64,000 bases of DNA from Thalassococcus profundi (GTDB taxonomy: Bacteria > Pseudomonadota > Alphaproteobacteria > Rhodobacterales > Rhodobacteraceae). The notes under the pieces are model-generated. The model saw only the letters and a list, made by a program, of their open reading frames with translations. It was not told the DNA's origin and searched no databases. Of this stretch, positions 45,883 through 54,756 are shown piece after piece. Location of the stretch: assembly GCF_003344785.1 (NCBI RefSeq), contig NZ_QPMK01000006.1, forward strand, positions 1-64,000. Direction: 5' to 3'. Within the stretch, counting starts at the first letter, position 1, and every line of letters begins with the position of its first letter. The position numbers and the translations under genes were made by a program.

Positions 45883-46536
45883 ATGGCCCTGCGCATCAAC
45901 GACACCATCCCCGACCTGACCGTCGAGACCGACCAGGGCAGCTTCAGCCTGCACGACTGGATCGGCGACAGCTGGGCGATCCTGTTCTCGCATCCCAAGG
46001 ACTTCACCCCGGTCTGCACCACCGAATTCGGCGCCGTGGCGCAGTTGGCGGACGAATGGGAAAAGCGCGGCACCAAGGTGATCGGCGTCAGCGTCGACGG
46101 GGTCGAGGATCACAAGAAATGGAAGGCCGACATCGAGAAGGTCGGCGGCGCCAAGGCGGGGTTCCCGATCATCGCCGATGACGGACTGGCGGTGTCCAAA
46201 GCCTTCGACATGCTGCCCGCCGAGGCCTACCTGCCCGACGGCCGCACGCCCAACGACAGCGCCACGGTGCGGTCGGTCTTCATCATCGCGCCGGACAAGA
46301 CGCTGAAGCTCAGCATGACCTACCCGATGAACGTCGGCCGCAACTTTGCCGAGGTGCTGCGCGCGCTGGACGGGTTGCAGACGGCGGCGAAGCACACGGT
46401 GGCCACGCCCGCCAACTGGCAGGTCGGCCAGGACGTGGTGATCCCGGCGACGGTGAGCGAAGAGGATGCCAAGACCAAGTTCGGCCAGTTCGACACCGTG
46501 CTGCCTTACCTGCGGATGGCGAAGCTGCCGCAGTGA
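45883..46536 (+). CDS. 1-Cys peroxiredoxin (Prx6 type)
   Basis: Reduces hydrogen peroxide and organic peroxides in the cytoplasm. 217 residues. The peroxidatic cysteine is C45 in [14 protein letters not shown]; the long C-terminal domain with [30 protein letters not shown] is typical of the Prx6 branch, which lacks a resolving cysteine. GGAGG lies seven bases before the ATG. A hairpin with GAAA loop follows. Confidence 0.94.
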   Translation: MALRINDTIPDLTVETDQGSFSLHDWIGDSWAILFSHPKDFTPVCTTEFGAVAQLADEWEKRGTKVIGVSVDGVEDHKKWKADIEKVGGAKAGFPIIADDGLAVSKAFDMLPAEAYLPDGRTPNDSATVRSVFIIAPDKTLKLSMTYPMNVGRNFAEVLRALDGLQTAAKHTVATPANWQVGQDVVIPATVSEEDAKTKFGQFDTVLPYLRMAKLPQ

Positions 46537-46560
46537 TCTGGGTCAGTGTGACCGTATCCG

Positions 46561-46590
46561 CGCCCCGGTGCCGAAAGGTGCCGGGGCGTT
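46561..46590 (+). terminator. Hairpin between peroxiredoxin and convergent small gene
   Basis: CGCCCCGG and CCGGGGCG form an 8-bp stem, with an inner CC/GG pair and a GAAA loop. Only GTTCG follows, so it is a moderate terminator, possibly used from both sides. Confidence 0.5.
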
Positions 46591-46594
46591 CGCG

Positions 46595-46885
46595 TCAGAA
46601 GTCGCAGTAGGGCGATCCGACGAAGCGGTAGGTGAAGGGCGCGCGGTTGATGACCTCGACATCGCGGCGTTCAGACACCGCGATGACGGCGTTGTTGGCG
46701 CCCATCATGCCGTGGCCTGCTTCGGTATAGAGCTTGAGGAGCTGCGCTTCGGTCAGGACGCAATCGTTCACTTCGAAGATGTACCGCACGAAGTCATCGG
46801 GATCGTTCGGCTTGGGCGGCGGTCGGTCCTGCGCCAGCGCGGGGGCGGCCAGCAGCAGGGACAGCAGGATCGGGGTGACGCGCAT
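46595..46885 (-). CDS. Small secreted protein of unknown function
   Basis: 96 residues. The signal peptide MRVTPILLSLLLAAPALAQ is clear. The mature part begins with a Pro-rich segment and has two cysteines (FEVNDCVLTEAQLLKLY and the C-terminal SPYCDF), which could form a disulfide. No family recognised. Start set at the signal peptide, with GAGGT upstream. Confidence 0.7.
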   Translation of the reverse strand: MRVTPILLSLLLAAPALAQDRPPPKPNDPDDFVRYIFEVNDCVLTEAQLLKLYTEAGHGMMGANNAVIAVSERRDVEVINRAPFTYRFVGSPYCDF

Positions 46886-47104
46886 CTGGACCTCGCTTCG
46901 GGATGACAGCCGGTGCAGCTTGCGACACGGGCGCGGTTTTCTCAAGAAAACCGTTCCGGACTTATTGAAAAGTTAGGGCCGGCGCTTTCGGGAAACGACA
47001 ATCGACGCCAACGTCGCCCGAAACGCGCCCGGTCATCCACGCATTACTGCCCGCGCTGCCCTGATCCTGTCCGGACCCTTCGGAAAATCCAGGACACGCC
47101 GCGG

Positions 47105-47839
47105 CTAGCCCGGGAAAATCCGCGCCATCTCGGCGTCGAAGCGCGTCCAGGTCATCGACGCGCGGTTGCCCGCGTAGCCGTGGTAATGCGACCGGCCCGA
47201 GGAATTCGGAAGGCCCGCCCAGATCTTCGCCAGATTGTTCATGAACGCCCGGCGCGGCATCTTTCCGGTCCGCGCGTCGTGATAGCCGGCCTCGATCAGC
47301 AGCACGTCGGCCAGACGGTCCTGAAGCCGCGGGGTGAACCGCGTGTCGTGGGTGATGTCCAGCGTCGCCACCAGCCGGCGCAACGTGGCGGGGATGAACT
47401 GGTAGCGCCCGATGGCATGCGGCTGGCCGGGTGTCGCGCGAATCCAGGCGTCGATTTCGCCGATGGTCATGTCGGTGGGACGTTTGGCAGGCCGGCGGGT
47501 GGCCCCGTGCTGCACGGCGTCGTAGCCGTCGCGCCGCGATTCGGCCTGTCCGATGATGTGGCGCAGACGGTCCACGGGCGTCCCGCCGTTCGTCAGGACA
47601 GACCCGTCGGGTGCGTCGAGCCTGACCCGAGACACCGGCGCGAAGAGACCGGCGGCATCGTTGCCGACAAACAGGCTGGCGGCGCGGCGCGGCGCTTTCG
47701 CATCAGGCGTCCGCGCCGGGGTGACAAGGGCCGTGCGGTCGCGAAACGGTGCCGCGCCGGAAAAGAGCGCCAGCGGCCCGGCCTGGACCGGAGTGCTGCA
47801 CAGGACACACAGCGCAATAGACAGGATGAGTCGGGGCAT
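47105..47839 (-). CDS. Secreted lysozyme-like / lytic transglycosylase-like protein
   Basis: 244 residues. The signal peptide MPRLILSIALCVLCSTPVQA is followed by a low-homology region to about 85. The C-terminal part (HIIGQAESRRDGYDAVQHG, MTIGEIDAWIRATPGQPHAIGRYQFIPATLRRLVATL) resembles the muramidase fold of phage lambda-type lysozymes, with the glutamate of AESRRDGYDAV as candidate catalytic residue. It would act on peptidoglycan in the periplasm. The assignment is by pattern only and is moderately sure. Divergent from the rhodanese gene. Confidence 0.65.
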   Translation of the reverse strand: MPRLILSIALCVLCSTPVQAGPLALFSGAAPFRDRTALVTPARTPDAKAPRRAASLFVGNDAAGLFAPVSRVRLDAPDGSVLTNGGTPVDRLRHIIGQAESRRDGYDAVQHGATRRPAKRPTDMTIGEIDAWIRATPGQPHAIGRYQFIPATLRRLVATLDITHDTRFTPRLQDRLADVLLIEAGYHDARTGKMPRRAFMNNLAKIWAGLPNSSGRSHYHGYAGNRASMTWTRFDAEMARIFPG

Positions 47840-47989
47840 GAGACCTCGGGTGCGAAGCGGGATGCGCAGAGGAATGACCTCAAGAAGTTGAGGTTTCGTT
47901 GCCAAGCCCGGGACATCCTCGCCGATCGCCCCGGTTGACGCTCTGATCCATGCTGCCGCAGGATACCGGCGCGCAACACGGAGGATCGC

Positions 47990-48379
47990 ATGGTACTGGG
48001 ATACAAGGACATGCTGGCAGAGGCGGAAAGCCAGGTCGCATCGGTAAACGTCACCGAGGCGGCGGAACTTCTGGGCAGCGAGGAGATCACCCTCGTGGAC
48101 ATCCGCGACATCCGAGAGCTGGAACGCGAGGGGCTGGTGCCCGGCTCGAAACACGCGCCGCGCGGCATGCTGGAATTCTGGATCGACCCGCAAAGCCCCT
48201 ACCACAAGCCGTGGTTCGCCGAGGACCGCACCTTTGTTTTCTACTGCGCCTCGGGCTGGCGGTCGCTGCTGGCGGCCGAGACGGCGCAGCGCATGGGGCT
48301 CAAGACCGCAAGCCTGCGCGGCGGGTTCACCGCCTGGCGCGAGGCCGGACAGCCGGTCGAGACGCGCGCGCCGCGGTGA
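47990..48379 (+). CDS. Single-domain rhodanese-like sulfurtransferase
   Basis: 129 residues, one rhodanese domain. The active-site loop is FYCASGWRS with catalytic C86; VDIRDIRELEREGLVPGSKHAPRGMLEFWID is typical of this subtype. Cytoplasmic, no signal peptide. Sulfur donor and acceptor unknown. Confidence 0.9.
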   Translation: MVLGYKDMLAEAESQVASVNVTEAAELLGSEEITLVDIRDIRELEREGLVPGSKHAPRGMLEFWIDPQSPYHKPWFAEDRTFVFYCASGWRSLLAAETAQRMGLKTASLRGGFTAWREAGQPVETRAPR

Positions 48380-48555
48380 TACCCGGCGCCGCCCGCCATG
48401 CGCCCGGCGCAACGCCGCTACCCGCAGGCGCGGAACAGGTGCAAAAGTGAACCGTTTGGTGTAGACGCGGCGGAGCGCAGGCCTATTTGCTGCGCTTGGA
48501 CCGGCACCCGCGGGCGTCGGTCCCGGTTCCGTTCTCAATTCGAAAGACCCGTTTC

Positions 48556-49809
48556 ATGGCCATGACATCCGCCGTCGATCCCGATCTGCGCACCGACCGC
48601 GCCGCGCACCTGCCGCATTGGGAGTTCGTGGCGATGATCGCGCTGCTCATGGCGCTCAACGCCGCCGCGATCGACGTTTACATCCCGGCGCTGTCGGATA
48701 TCGGTCAGGCGCTGGGCGTGACGGACGAGAACAGCCGGCAGTGGATCATCAGCGCCTACGTGCTGGGCTTCGGCGGCGCGCAGGTCATCTACGGCCCGCT
48801 GTCGGACCGGTTCGGGCGCCGGCGCGTCCTGTTCACCGGCCTCGGCATCTACGTCGCCGCGGCGCTGGCGATGATCTTTGCACCGACCTTCGGTATCCTG
48901 ATTGCGCTGCGCGTCGTGCAGGGCATCGGGGCCGCCGCGACGCGCGTGGTCGCCCTGTCGGTGGTGCGCGACCGGTTCCGCGGTGCGCAGATGGCCTCGA
49001 CCATGTCGCTGGTGATGATGGTGTTCATGGTGATGCCGGTCTTTGCGCCCAACCTCGGGTCGGCGGTGCTGTTCTTCGGCGACTGGCGCGAGCTGGCGGG
49101 CGTGATGTGCCTGATCGGTGTGCTGGCCACGGTGTGGGCCTTCCTGCGCCTGCCGGAAACCCTGAATCCCGCCGACCGGCGCGAGCTGACCGGCCGCCGG
49201 GTCTGGGAGGCGCTCAAGGTGATTTTCACCAACCGCCTCGCCTTTGGCTACACTCTTGCGACCGGTGCCTTCTTCGGCGTGCTCTTTTCCTTCGTGGCAC
49301 AGGCCGAGCAGGTCTACACGCAGGTCTACGAGATCGGTCCGGCCTTCACGCTCTATTTCTCGCTCGTGGCCTGTTTCATGGCCGTGTCCAGCTTTGCCAA
49401 TTCGCGGCTGGTCGCCCGCTTCGGCACCCGGCGTCTGAGCCACGGGGCACTCACCGGCTTCGTGCTGCTGGGCGCGGTGCATCTTGCGCTGGCGGTGGCT
49501 TACGGCGGGGCGACGCCGTTCTGGCTCTTCATCGCCCTGCTGATCCCGCAGTTCTGCTTCTTCGGCTTCATCCCGACGAATTTCAACGCGCTGGCCATGG
49601 ACCCGCTGGGCCATGTGGCGGGCACCGCCTCGGCGGTTCTGGGCACGGTGCAGACCTTGGGCGGCGGTCTCCTGGGGGCGTTGGCGGGCTGGTTCTTCAA
49701 CGGCTCGATCGTGCCGATGTTCACCGGCTTCACGGTACTGGGAATGCTGTCGCTGGGCCTGGTCGCCGTCGCGGAACGCGGGCAGCTTTACGCGGCCCCG
49801 CGGGAATAG
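48556..49809 (+). CDS. MFS multidrug efflux transporter, Bcr/CflA type
   Basis: Inner-membrane proton-driven exporter of 417 residues with about twelve hydrophobic helices. The MFS signature GPLSDRFGRRRVLFTG follows TM2, and AAAIDVYIPALSDIGQALG in TM1 is typical of Bcr/CflA. ALRVVQGIGAAATRVVALSVVRDRFRG is the motif C region. Start at MAMTSAV; MTS two codons on is possible. Substrates cannot be predicted. Confidence 0.9.
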   Translation: MAMTSAVDPDLRTDRAAHLPHWEFVAMIALLMALNAAAIDVYIPALSDIGQALGVTDENSRQWIISAYVLGFGGAQVIYGPLSDRFGRRRVLFTGLGIYVAAALAMIFAPTFGILIALRVVQGIGAAATRVVALSVVRDRFRGAQMASTMSLVMMVFMVMPVFAPNLGSAVLFFGDWRELAGVMCLIGVLATVWAFLRLPETLNPADRRELTGRRVWEALKVIFTNRLAFGYTLATGAFFGVLFSFVAQAEQVYTQVYEIGPAFTLYFSLVACFMAVSSFANSRLVARFGTRRLSHGALTGFVLLGAVHLALAVAYGGATPFWLFIALLIPQFCFFGFIPTNFNALAMDPLGHVAGTASAVLGTVQTLGGGLLGALAGWFFNGSIVPMFTGFTVLGMLSLGLVAVAERGQLYAAPRE

Positions 49810-49879
49810 GCGCCCCCCCTTGCCAAGCCGGCAGCCTTCGGATTCACTCCGATCCGAGACCAGGACCGGAGACACCACG

Positions 49880-50917
49880 ATGCAACAGCCCTTTGTCCTC
49901 GGCGGCAGGTCGATCCCGCCCGGATCCCGGCGCTGCATCGACCTGCCGGTGTCGGTCCTGTCGGACCACACGCCGGTGACGCTTTCCGCCGAGGTCGTGC
50001 ACGGCAAGCGGCCCGGCCCGGTGATGTTCGTTTCGGCAATGATCCACGGCGACGAGGTGATCGGCGTCGAGATCGTGCGCCGCCTGCTGCGCGCCGCGCC
50101 GGTGCAGCGGCTGTCGGGCACGCTGATCGCGGTGCCGATCGTCAACGCCTTCGGTTTTCTCAACCAGTCCCGCTACCTGCCGGACCGGCGCGACCTGAAC
50201 CGCTGCTTTCCCGGCCATTCGGAAGGATCGCTGGCGGGACGGCTGGCGCACCTCTTCCGCACCGAGATCGTCGAACGCTGCGACGTCGGGATCGACCTGC
50301 ATTCGGCCGCGCAGGGCCGCACCAACCTGCCGCAGATCCGCCTGACCCCCGGCAATGAGCGGCTGCGCGCGCTGGGCGATGCCTTTGCCGCACCGGTGAC
50401 GCTGATGTCCAAGGTCCGCGACGGATCGCTGCGCGAGGCGGCCAGTGCCGCCGGCGTCGACCTTCTGCTTTACGAGGCGGGCGAGGGGCTGCGCTTCGAC
50501 GAGTTCGCCGCGCGGGCGGGGCTGGCGGGCATCCTGCGGGTGATGGCGCACCTGGGCATGATCGGCGCCAAGGGCGTGCCGCGGGCAAGGGGCGCTCCGG
50601 TCTTCTGCGAACGCTCGGGCTGGACCCGCGCGCCGTCGGGCGGGCTGCTGCGCACGCTCAAGGCCAGCGGCGATTTCGTCGAGAAGGGTGCCGTGCTGGG
50701 CGTGATCTCGGACCCGTTCGGCACTGTCGATGCCGAGGTCCAGGCGACCGAGACCGGGATCATCGTCGGGCGTACCAACCTGCCGGTGGTGAACGAGGGC
50801 GACGCGCTCTTTCACATCGCCGTGCCGCGCCGCATCGCCCATGCCGAGGCAGCGGCGCAGGGGATGGGAGAACATCTTGAAGCCGCACCGCTGTTCGACG
50901 AGGACGAAATCATCTAA
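49880..50917 (+). CDS. Succinylglutamate desuccinylase/aspartoacylase-family zinc hydrolase
   Basis: 345 residues. Zinc ligands are H56 and E59 in MIHGDEVIGVE and H141 in VGIDLHSAAQGRTNLPQIR; RYLPDRRDLNRCFPG is the family's substrate block. Enzymes of this family remove acyl groups from amino acids; the exact substrate is open because no arginine-catabolism genes lie nearby. It is 70 bp behind the transporter gene, possibly cotranscribed. Confidence 0.88.
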   Translation: MQQPFVLGGRSIPPGSRRCIDLPVSVLSDHTPVTLSAEVVHGKRPGPVMFVSAMIHGDEVIGVEIVRRLLRAAPVQRLSGTLIAVPIVNAFGFLNQSRYLPDRRDLNRCFPGHSEGSLAGRLAHLFRTEIVERCDVGIDLHSAAQGRTNLPQIRLTPGNERLRALGDAFAAPVTLMSKVRDGSLREAASAAGVDLLLYEAGEGLRFDEFAARAGLAGILRVMAHLGMIGAKGVPRARGAPVFCERSGWTRAPSGGLLRTLKASGDFVEKGAVLGVISDPFGTVDAEVQATETGIIVGRTNLPVVNEGDALFHIAVPRRIAHAEAAAQGMGEHLEAAPLFDEDEII

Positions 50918-50953
50918 ACCCCGCTGCGGCAGGTATTGGTAGAAGGTCGTCCG

Positions 50954-51928
50954 ATGGTTTGGATTGCGCGGGTCGTAGGGGCCCTATTCGTTTTGGCTCT
51001 CGTCTTGGTGGCCGGGTTCCGCATCGCCGCGCTGACGCGCGAGGACCAGGCGCTTCAGGCCGTGTTGCCGCCCGAGGGGCAACTGGTGGAGACGTCGACA
51101 GGGGGCATCTTCGTGCAGTCCGCCGGGCCCGAGGACGGGCAACCGGTTCTCTTTGCACATGGCACGGGCGCCTGGTCGGGGCTCTGGCGTCCGGTGCTCG
51201 ACCGGATCGGCGCGGAGGGCTATCGCGCCATCGGGTTCGATCTGCCGCCCTTCGGGTTTTCCGCGCGCGATCCCTCAGGCGCCTATGACCGCATGCGGCA
51301 GGCAGAGCGGATCGTCGCGCTGGCGGAGGCGCTGGAGGTGTCACCGCTGGTGGTCGCCCATTCCTACGGCGCCGGTCCGGCGGTGGAAGCGGTGATGCGC
51401 GCGCCCGAACGCTTTGCCGGGATCGTGGTCGTGGACGGCGCGCTGGGGCTCGGCAGCCACGAAGACCCCGCCAGCCTGCCGGTCTGGCTGCGTCCGAGGA
51501 TGCTGCGCGAGGCGCTGGTGGCGCTGACCGCGACCAACCCGCTGCTGACGCGCACCCTGCTGACGCCGCTCATTCACCGCGATGACGCCGCCACCGACGC
51601 GGTGATCGAGGTGCTGCAACGTCCGATGATGCGGCAGGGCAGCACCGAGGCGTTTGCCGAGTGGCTGCCTTTCCTGCTGGTGCCGCCCGTCGACGCGCTC
51701 AGCACCCGCGCGGAGTCCTACACGGCGCTCGAGGTGCCGGTGATCTACCTCTGGGGAGATCGGGACACGGTGACGCCGCTGGCGCAGGGCGAGGAACTGG
51801 CCGCCCTGCATCCCGAGGCGCGGCTCGTGGTGCTTGAGGATGTCGGCCATATCCCGCAGATAGAGGACGAGGCGGGCTTTGTCCGGGCGCTGAGCGAAGC
51901 GCTCGATGCGCTGGCGCCGCGCAACTGA
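50954..51928 (+). CDS. Alpha/beta-hydrolase with N-terminal membrane anchor
   Basis: 324 residues. One hydrophobic helix (MVWIARVVGALFVLALVLVAGF) anchors it. The nucleophile elbow is VVAHSYGAG with S137; the acid lies in LWGDRDTVTPL and the histidine in LEDVGHIPQIED, completing the triad. The substrate is unknown. ATG chosen after AGAAGG; an in-frame TTG six codons earlier is less likely. Confidence 0.87.
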   Translation: MVWIARVVGALFVLALVLVAGFRIAALTREDQALQAVLPPEGQLVETSTGGIFVQSAGPEDGQPVLFAHGTGAWSGLWRPVLDRIGAEGYRAIGFDLPPFGFSARDPSGAYDRMRQAERIVALAEALEVSPLVVAHSYGAGPAVEAVMRAPERFAGIVVVDGALGLGSHEDPASLPVWLRPRMLREALVALTATNPLLTRTLLTPLIHRDDAATDAVIEVLQRPMMRQGSTEAFAEWLPFLLVPPVDALSTRAESYTALEVPVIYLWGDRDTVTPLAQGEELAALHPEARLVVLEDVGHIPQIEDEAGFVRALSEALDALAPRN

Positions 51929-51948
51929 TCAACGGAAAGAGAGATCGC

Positions 51949-52737
51949 ATGTCCTTTACCCTCGCCACATGGAACATCAACTCGGTGCGCCTGCGCGCGG
52001 GCCTTGTCGAACGGCTGATGACCGAGGAGGCGCCGGATATCCTCTGCCTGCAGGAGTGCAAGAGCCCGGTCGACAAGATGCCCTTGGCGCAGTTCGCAGA
52101 GCTTGGCTACACCCATTGCGTGGCGCGCGGGCAGAAGGGCTACAACGGCGTGGCCATCCTCTCGAAACTGCCGCTGGAGGACCTGGGCGAAATGGACTTC
52201 GCGGGCCTGGGGCATGCCCGCCATGTCGCGGCACGGCTGGAGAACGGCACGGTGATCCACAATTTCTATGTGCCGGCTGGCGGCGACAAGCCCGACCGGA
52301 CGGTCAACGACAAGTTCGGCCAGAAGCTCGACTACCTGACCGAGATGCGCGACTGGTTCCGTGAAAGCCGCCCCGAAAACGCGATACTTGTCGGCGATCT
52401 CAACATCGCTCCGCGCGAGGATGACGTCTGGAACCACAAGCAGCTGCTCAAGATCGTCTCGCACACACCCATCGAGGTCGATCACCTGGGCGCTGCGCAA
52501 GAGGCGGGCGGCTGGATCGACGTGACAAGGCAGGACATTCCCGAGGGTAATCTTTATTCCTGGTGGTCGTACCGCAGCCCGGACTGGGACGCGGCGGACA
52601 AGGGCCGCAGGCTCGACCACATCTGGGCCACGCCGGACATTTCCAGCGCGGCCTCGGGCAGTCGGATCCTGCGCGCCGTGCGCGGCTGGGAGCAGCCCAG
52701 CGACCACGCGCCGGTCTTCGCGACCTTCGACCTCTGA
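51949..52737 (+). CDS. xthA: Exodeoxyribonuclease III
   Basis: AP endonuclease and 3'-5' exonuclease of base-excision repair. 262 residues. LATWNINSVRLR, LCLQECKSP (metal-binding glutamate), GYNGVAILSK, LVGDLNIAPREDDVWN and the C-terminal RRLDHIWATP and PSDHAPV (catalytic histidine) are all present. An interspersed palindrome follows the stop. Confidence 0.95.
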   Translation: MSFTLATWNINSVRLRAGLVERLMTEEAPDILCLQECKSPVDKMPLAQFAELGYTHCVARGQKGYNGVAILSKLPLEDLGEMDFAGLGHARHVAARLENGTVIHNFYVPAGGDKPDRTVNDKFGQKLDYLTEMRDWFRESRPENAILVGDLNIAPREDDVWNHKQLLKIVSHTPIEVDHLGAAQEAGGWIDVTRQDIPEGNLYSWWSYRSPDWDAADKGRRLDHIWATPDISSAASGSRILRAVRGWEQPSDHAPVFATFDL

Positions 52738-52743
52738 CCCGGC

Positions 52744-52762
52744 GGTGGGTTGAAAACCCACC
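52744..52762. repeat. Interspersed palindrome, copy 3
   Basis: GGTGGGTT-GAA-AACCCACC directly behind xthA; same core and loop as the copy behind rplW. Confidence 0.7.
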
Positions 52763-52792
52763 CTGTGCAGGCCGCGGGCACAGGCGCCCCCC

Positions 52793-52821
52793 TTGCAACG
52801 CGGGGTGCCTTGCGCCATCTA
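52793..52821 (+). promoter_or_regulatory. Promoter candidate for the thioredoxin-TPR/LON/Trm112 genes
   Basis: TTGCAA at 52793-52798 and CATCTA at 52816-52821, 17 bases apart, 38 bp before the start codon. Confidence 0.45.
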
Positions 52822-52858
52822 ACCGGGCAACAGCCACGGCGGCAGAAGGGGATAGACC

Positions 52859-53782
52859 ATGATCGAACTGGGCGCAGGAACCAAGGCTCCGGCAGGGGGA
52901 CACGTCAAGGACGTGCGCGAAATGGACTTCATGGCCGAGGTCGTGGAGGCCAGCCGTGAGGTCCCGGTCATCGTCGATTTCTGGGCGCCCTGGTGCGGGC
53001 CGTGCAAGACCTTGGGCCCGATGCTCGAGGACGCGGTCAACGCCGCCGGCGGCAAGGTCCGCATGGCCAAGGTTAACGTCGACGAAGCCCAGCAGATCGC
53101 GGCGCAGCTGCGGATCCAGTCGATCCCCACGGTCTATGCCTTCTGGCAAGGCCAGCCGGTGGACGGCTTCCAGGGCGCGGTGCCGCAATCCGAGATCAAG
53201 GCCTTCGTCGACCGGCTGATCGCCCAGGCGGGCGGCGGCGGCGCCGAAGAGGGCGGCGGTCTGGACGAGGCGCTGGCCGCGGCCGAGGAAATGCTCGAAC
53301 AGGGCGCTGCCGCCGACGCCGTGCAGATTTTCGCCGCGATCCTGGGCGAGGACGACAAGAACGCCGCGGCTTATGGCGGCATGGTCCGCGCGCACCTGGC
53401 GATGGGCGAGATCGACCAGGCCGAGGCGATCCTCAACGGCGCCCCGGTCGAGATCTCGAAGGCGCCCGAGCTTGAGGCGGCGCACGCCCAGCTGCAGTTG
53501 GCGCGGCAGGCCGAGAATGCCGGTCCGGTGGCCGAGCTGACCGCCGCGGTCGAGGCCGATCCCGACAACCATCAGGCGCGGTTCGACCTGGCGCTGGCGC
53601 TCGCCGCCAAGGGCGACAACGGTGCCGCCGTCGATCACCTGCTGGAGCTTTTCCGCCGCGACCGCGAGTGGAACGACGGGGCCGCAAAATCCCAGCTTTT
53701 CACGATTTTCGACGCGCTCAAGCCCAATGATCCGATCGTTCTCAAGGGACGTCGCAAATTGAGTTCGATGCTGTTTGTCTGA
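52859..53782 (+). CDS. Thioredoxin-TPR protein (CnoX/YbbN-like)
   Basis: 307 residues. An N-terminal thioredoxin domain (about 20-125) keeps the CxxC active site in WAPWCGPCKTLGP, unlike the SxxC form of E. coli CnoX; a TPR region (about 135-305) follows. Such proteins act as redox-sensing holdase chaperones delivering clients to GroEL or protect cysteines from overoxidation. It is followed by a LON-domain gene 27 bp away and a Trm112-type gene, a string found in many alphaproteobacteria. Confidence 0.9.
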   Translation: MIELGAGTKAPAGGHVKDVREMDFMAEVVEASREVPVIVDFWAPWCGPCKTLGPMLEDAVNAAGGKVRMAKVNVDEAQQIAAQLRIQSIPTVYAFWQGQPVDGFQGAVPQSEIKAFVDRLIAQAGGGGAEEGGGLDEALAAAEEMLEQGAAADAVQIFAAILGEDDKNAAAYGGMVRAHLAMGEIDQAEAILNGAPVEISKAPELEAAHAQLQLARQAENAGPVAELTAAVEADPDNHQARFDLALALAAKGDNGAAVDHLLELFRRDREWNDGAAKSQLFTIFDALKPNDPIVLKGRRKLSSMLFV

Positions 53783-53809
53783 CCCGGAGACCGGGCTAGC
53801 TAAGCAGTC

Positions 53810-54457
53810 ATGAAATACATGACAGACCTCCCGGACGTGATTCCGGTCTTTCCGCTGCCCGGCGCGCTTCTGTTGCCCCGGTCGCGGCTTCCGCTGCACC
53901 TGTTCGAGCCGCGCTACCTGCAGATGCTCGACGACGCGCTGAAGACCGACACCCGCCTGATCGGGATGGTTCAGCCCAACGCGGTGCCCGGCCGGGACAA
54001 GGCCGGGCTGCACCGCATCGGCTGTGCCGGGCGTGTGACCCAGGTGTCGGAGACCGAGGACGGACGCTACATGATCACCCTCACCGGCATGTCGCGATTC
54101 CGCGTCAGTCAGGAGGTCGAGGGGTTCACGCCCTATCGCCGCTGCGAGGTCAGCTGGTCCGGGTTCGAAGCGGATCGCAAGGCCGCCGCCGAAGAGGACC
54201 ACGGCTTTCACCGCGAACGGTTCCTTGCCTTGCTCGACCGCTATTTCCACGCGCGCGAGCTGTCGGCGGACTGGGACACGCTGAAAGAGGCCGACGACGA
54301 GCTGCTCATCAACTCGCTGTCGATGCTGCTGGACTTCGATCCCGAGGACAAGCAGGCCCTGCTCGAAGCACCCTCGCTCAGCACCCGGCGCGAGACATTG
54401 GTCACGCTGATCGAATACGCGCTGCGCGGCGGGTCCGAAGAAGGTATGATGCAATGA
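53810..54457 (+). CDS. LON substrate-binding-domain protein
   Basis: 215 residues consisting of the Lon N-terminal domain alone, without ATPase or protease parts. [35 protein letters not shown] and [29 protein letters not shown] are typical. Function unproven; it is presumed to recognise misfolded protein. Start MKYMTD; the second methionine is possible. It overlaps the Trm112 gene by four bases. Confidence 0.9.
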   Translation: MKYMTDLPDVIPVFPLPGALLLPRSRLPLHLFEPRYLQMLDDALKTDTRLIGMVQPNAVPGRDKAGLHRIGCAGRVTQVSETEDGRYMITLTGMSRFRVSQEVEGFTPYRRCEVSWSGFEADRKAAAEEDHGFHRERFLALLDRYFHARELSADWDTLKEADDELLINSLSMLLDFDPEDKQALLEAPSLSTRRETLVTLIEYALRGGSEEGMMQ

Positions 54458-54639
54458 CCGACACCCCCACCTTCGACCGCCGCATGCTCGAGGCGCTGAT
54501 CTGCCCGCAGACCCAGACGCGGCTCGATTACGATGCCGAACGGCAGGAACTGATCAGCCCGCGCGCGCAGCTGGCCTACCCGATCCGCGAGGGCATTCCG
54601 GTGATGCTGGTCGACGAGGCACGCCGCATCGAGGACTGA
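54454..54639 (+). CDS. Trm112-family small protein
   Basis: 61 residues. [49 protein letters not shown] matches the bacterial YcaR/Trm112 family; the usual zinc cysteines are reduced to one (ICPQT). Eukaryotic Trm112 activates methyltransferases; the bacterial role is unclear. Coupled to the LON-domain gene by ATGA overlap. Confidence 0.9.
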   Translation: MTDTPTFDRRMLEALICPQTQTRLDYDAERQELISPRAQLAYPIREGIPVMLVDEARRIED

Positions 54640-54756
54640 GACCGGTCCGGGCTGGCCTTTTCGCGGTCGTGCCCCATTTCCGTATTCCGTTAACTGCATT
54701 GCATGGATGCCGGGGGATTTCTTCCGGCATTTTTGCTGCCCGGCTGATCGGAAAGG

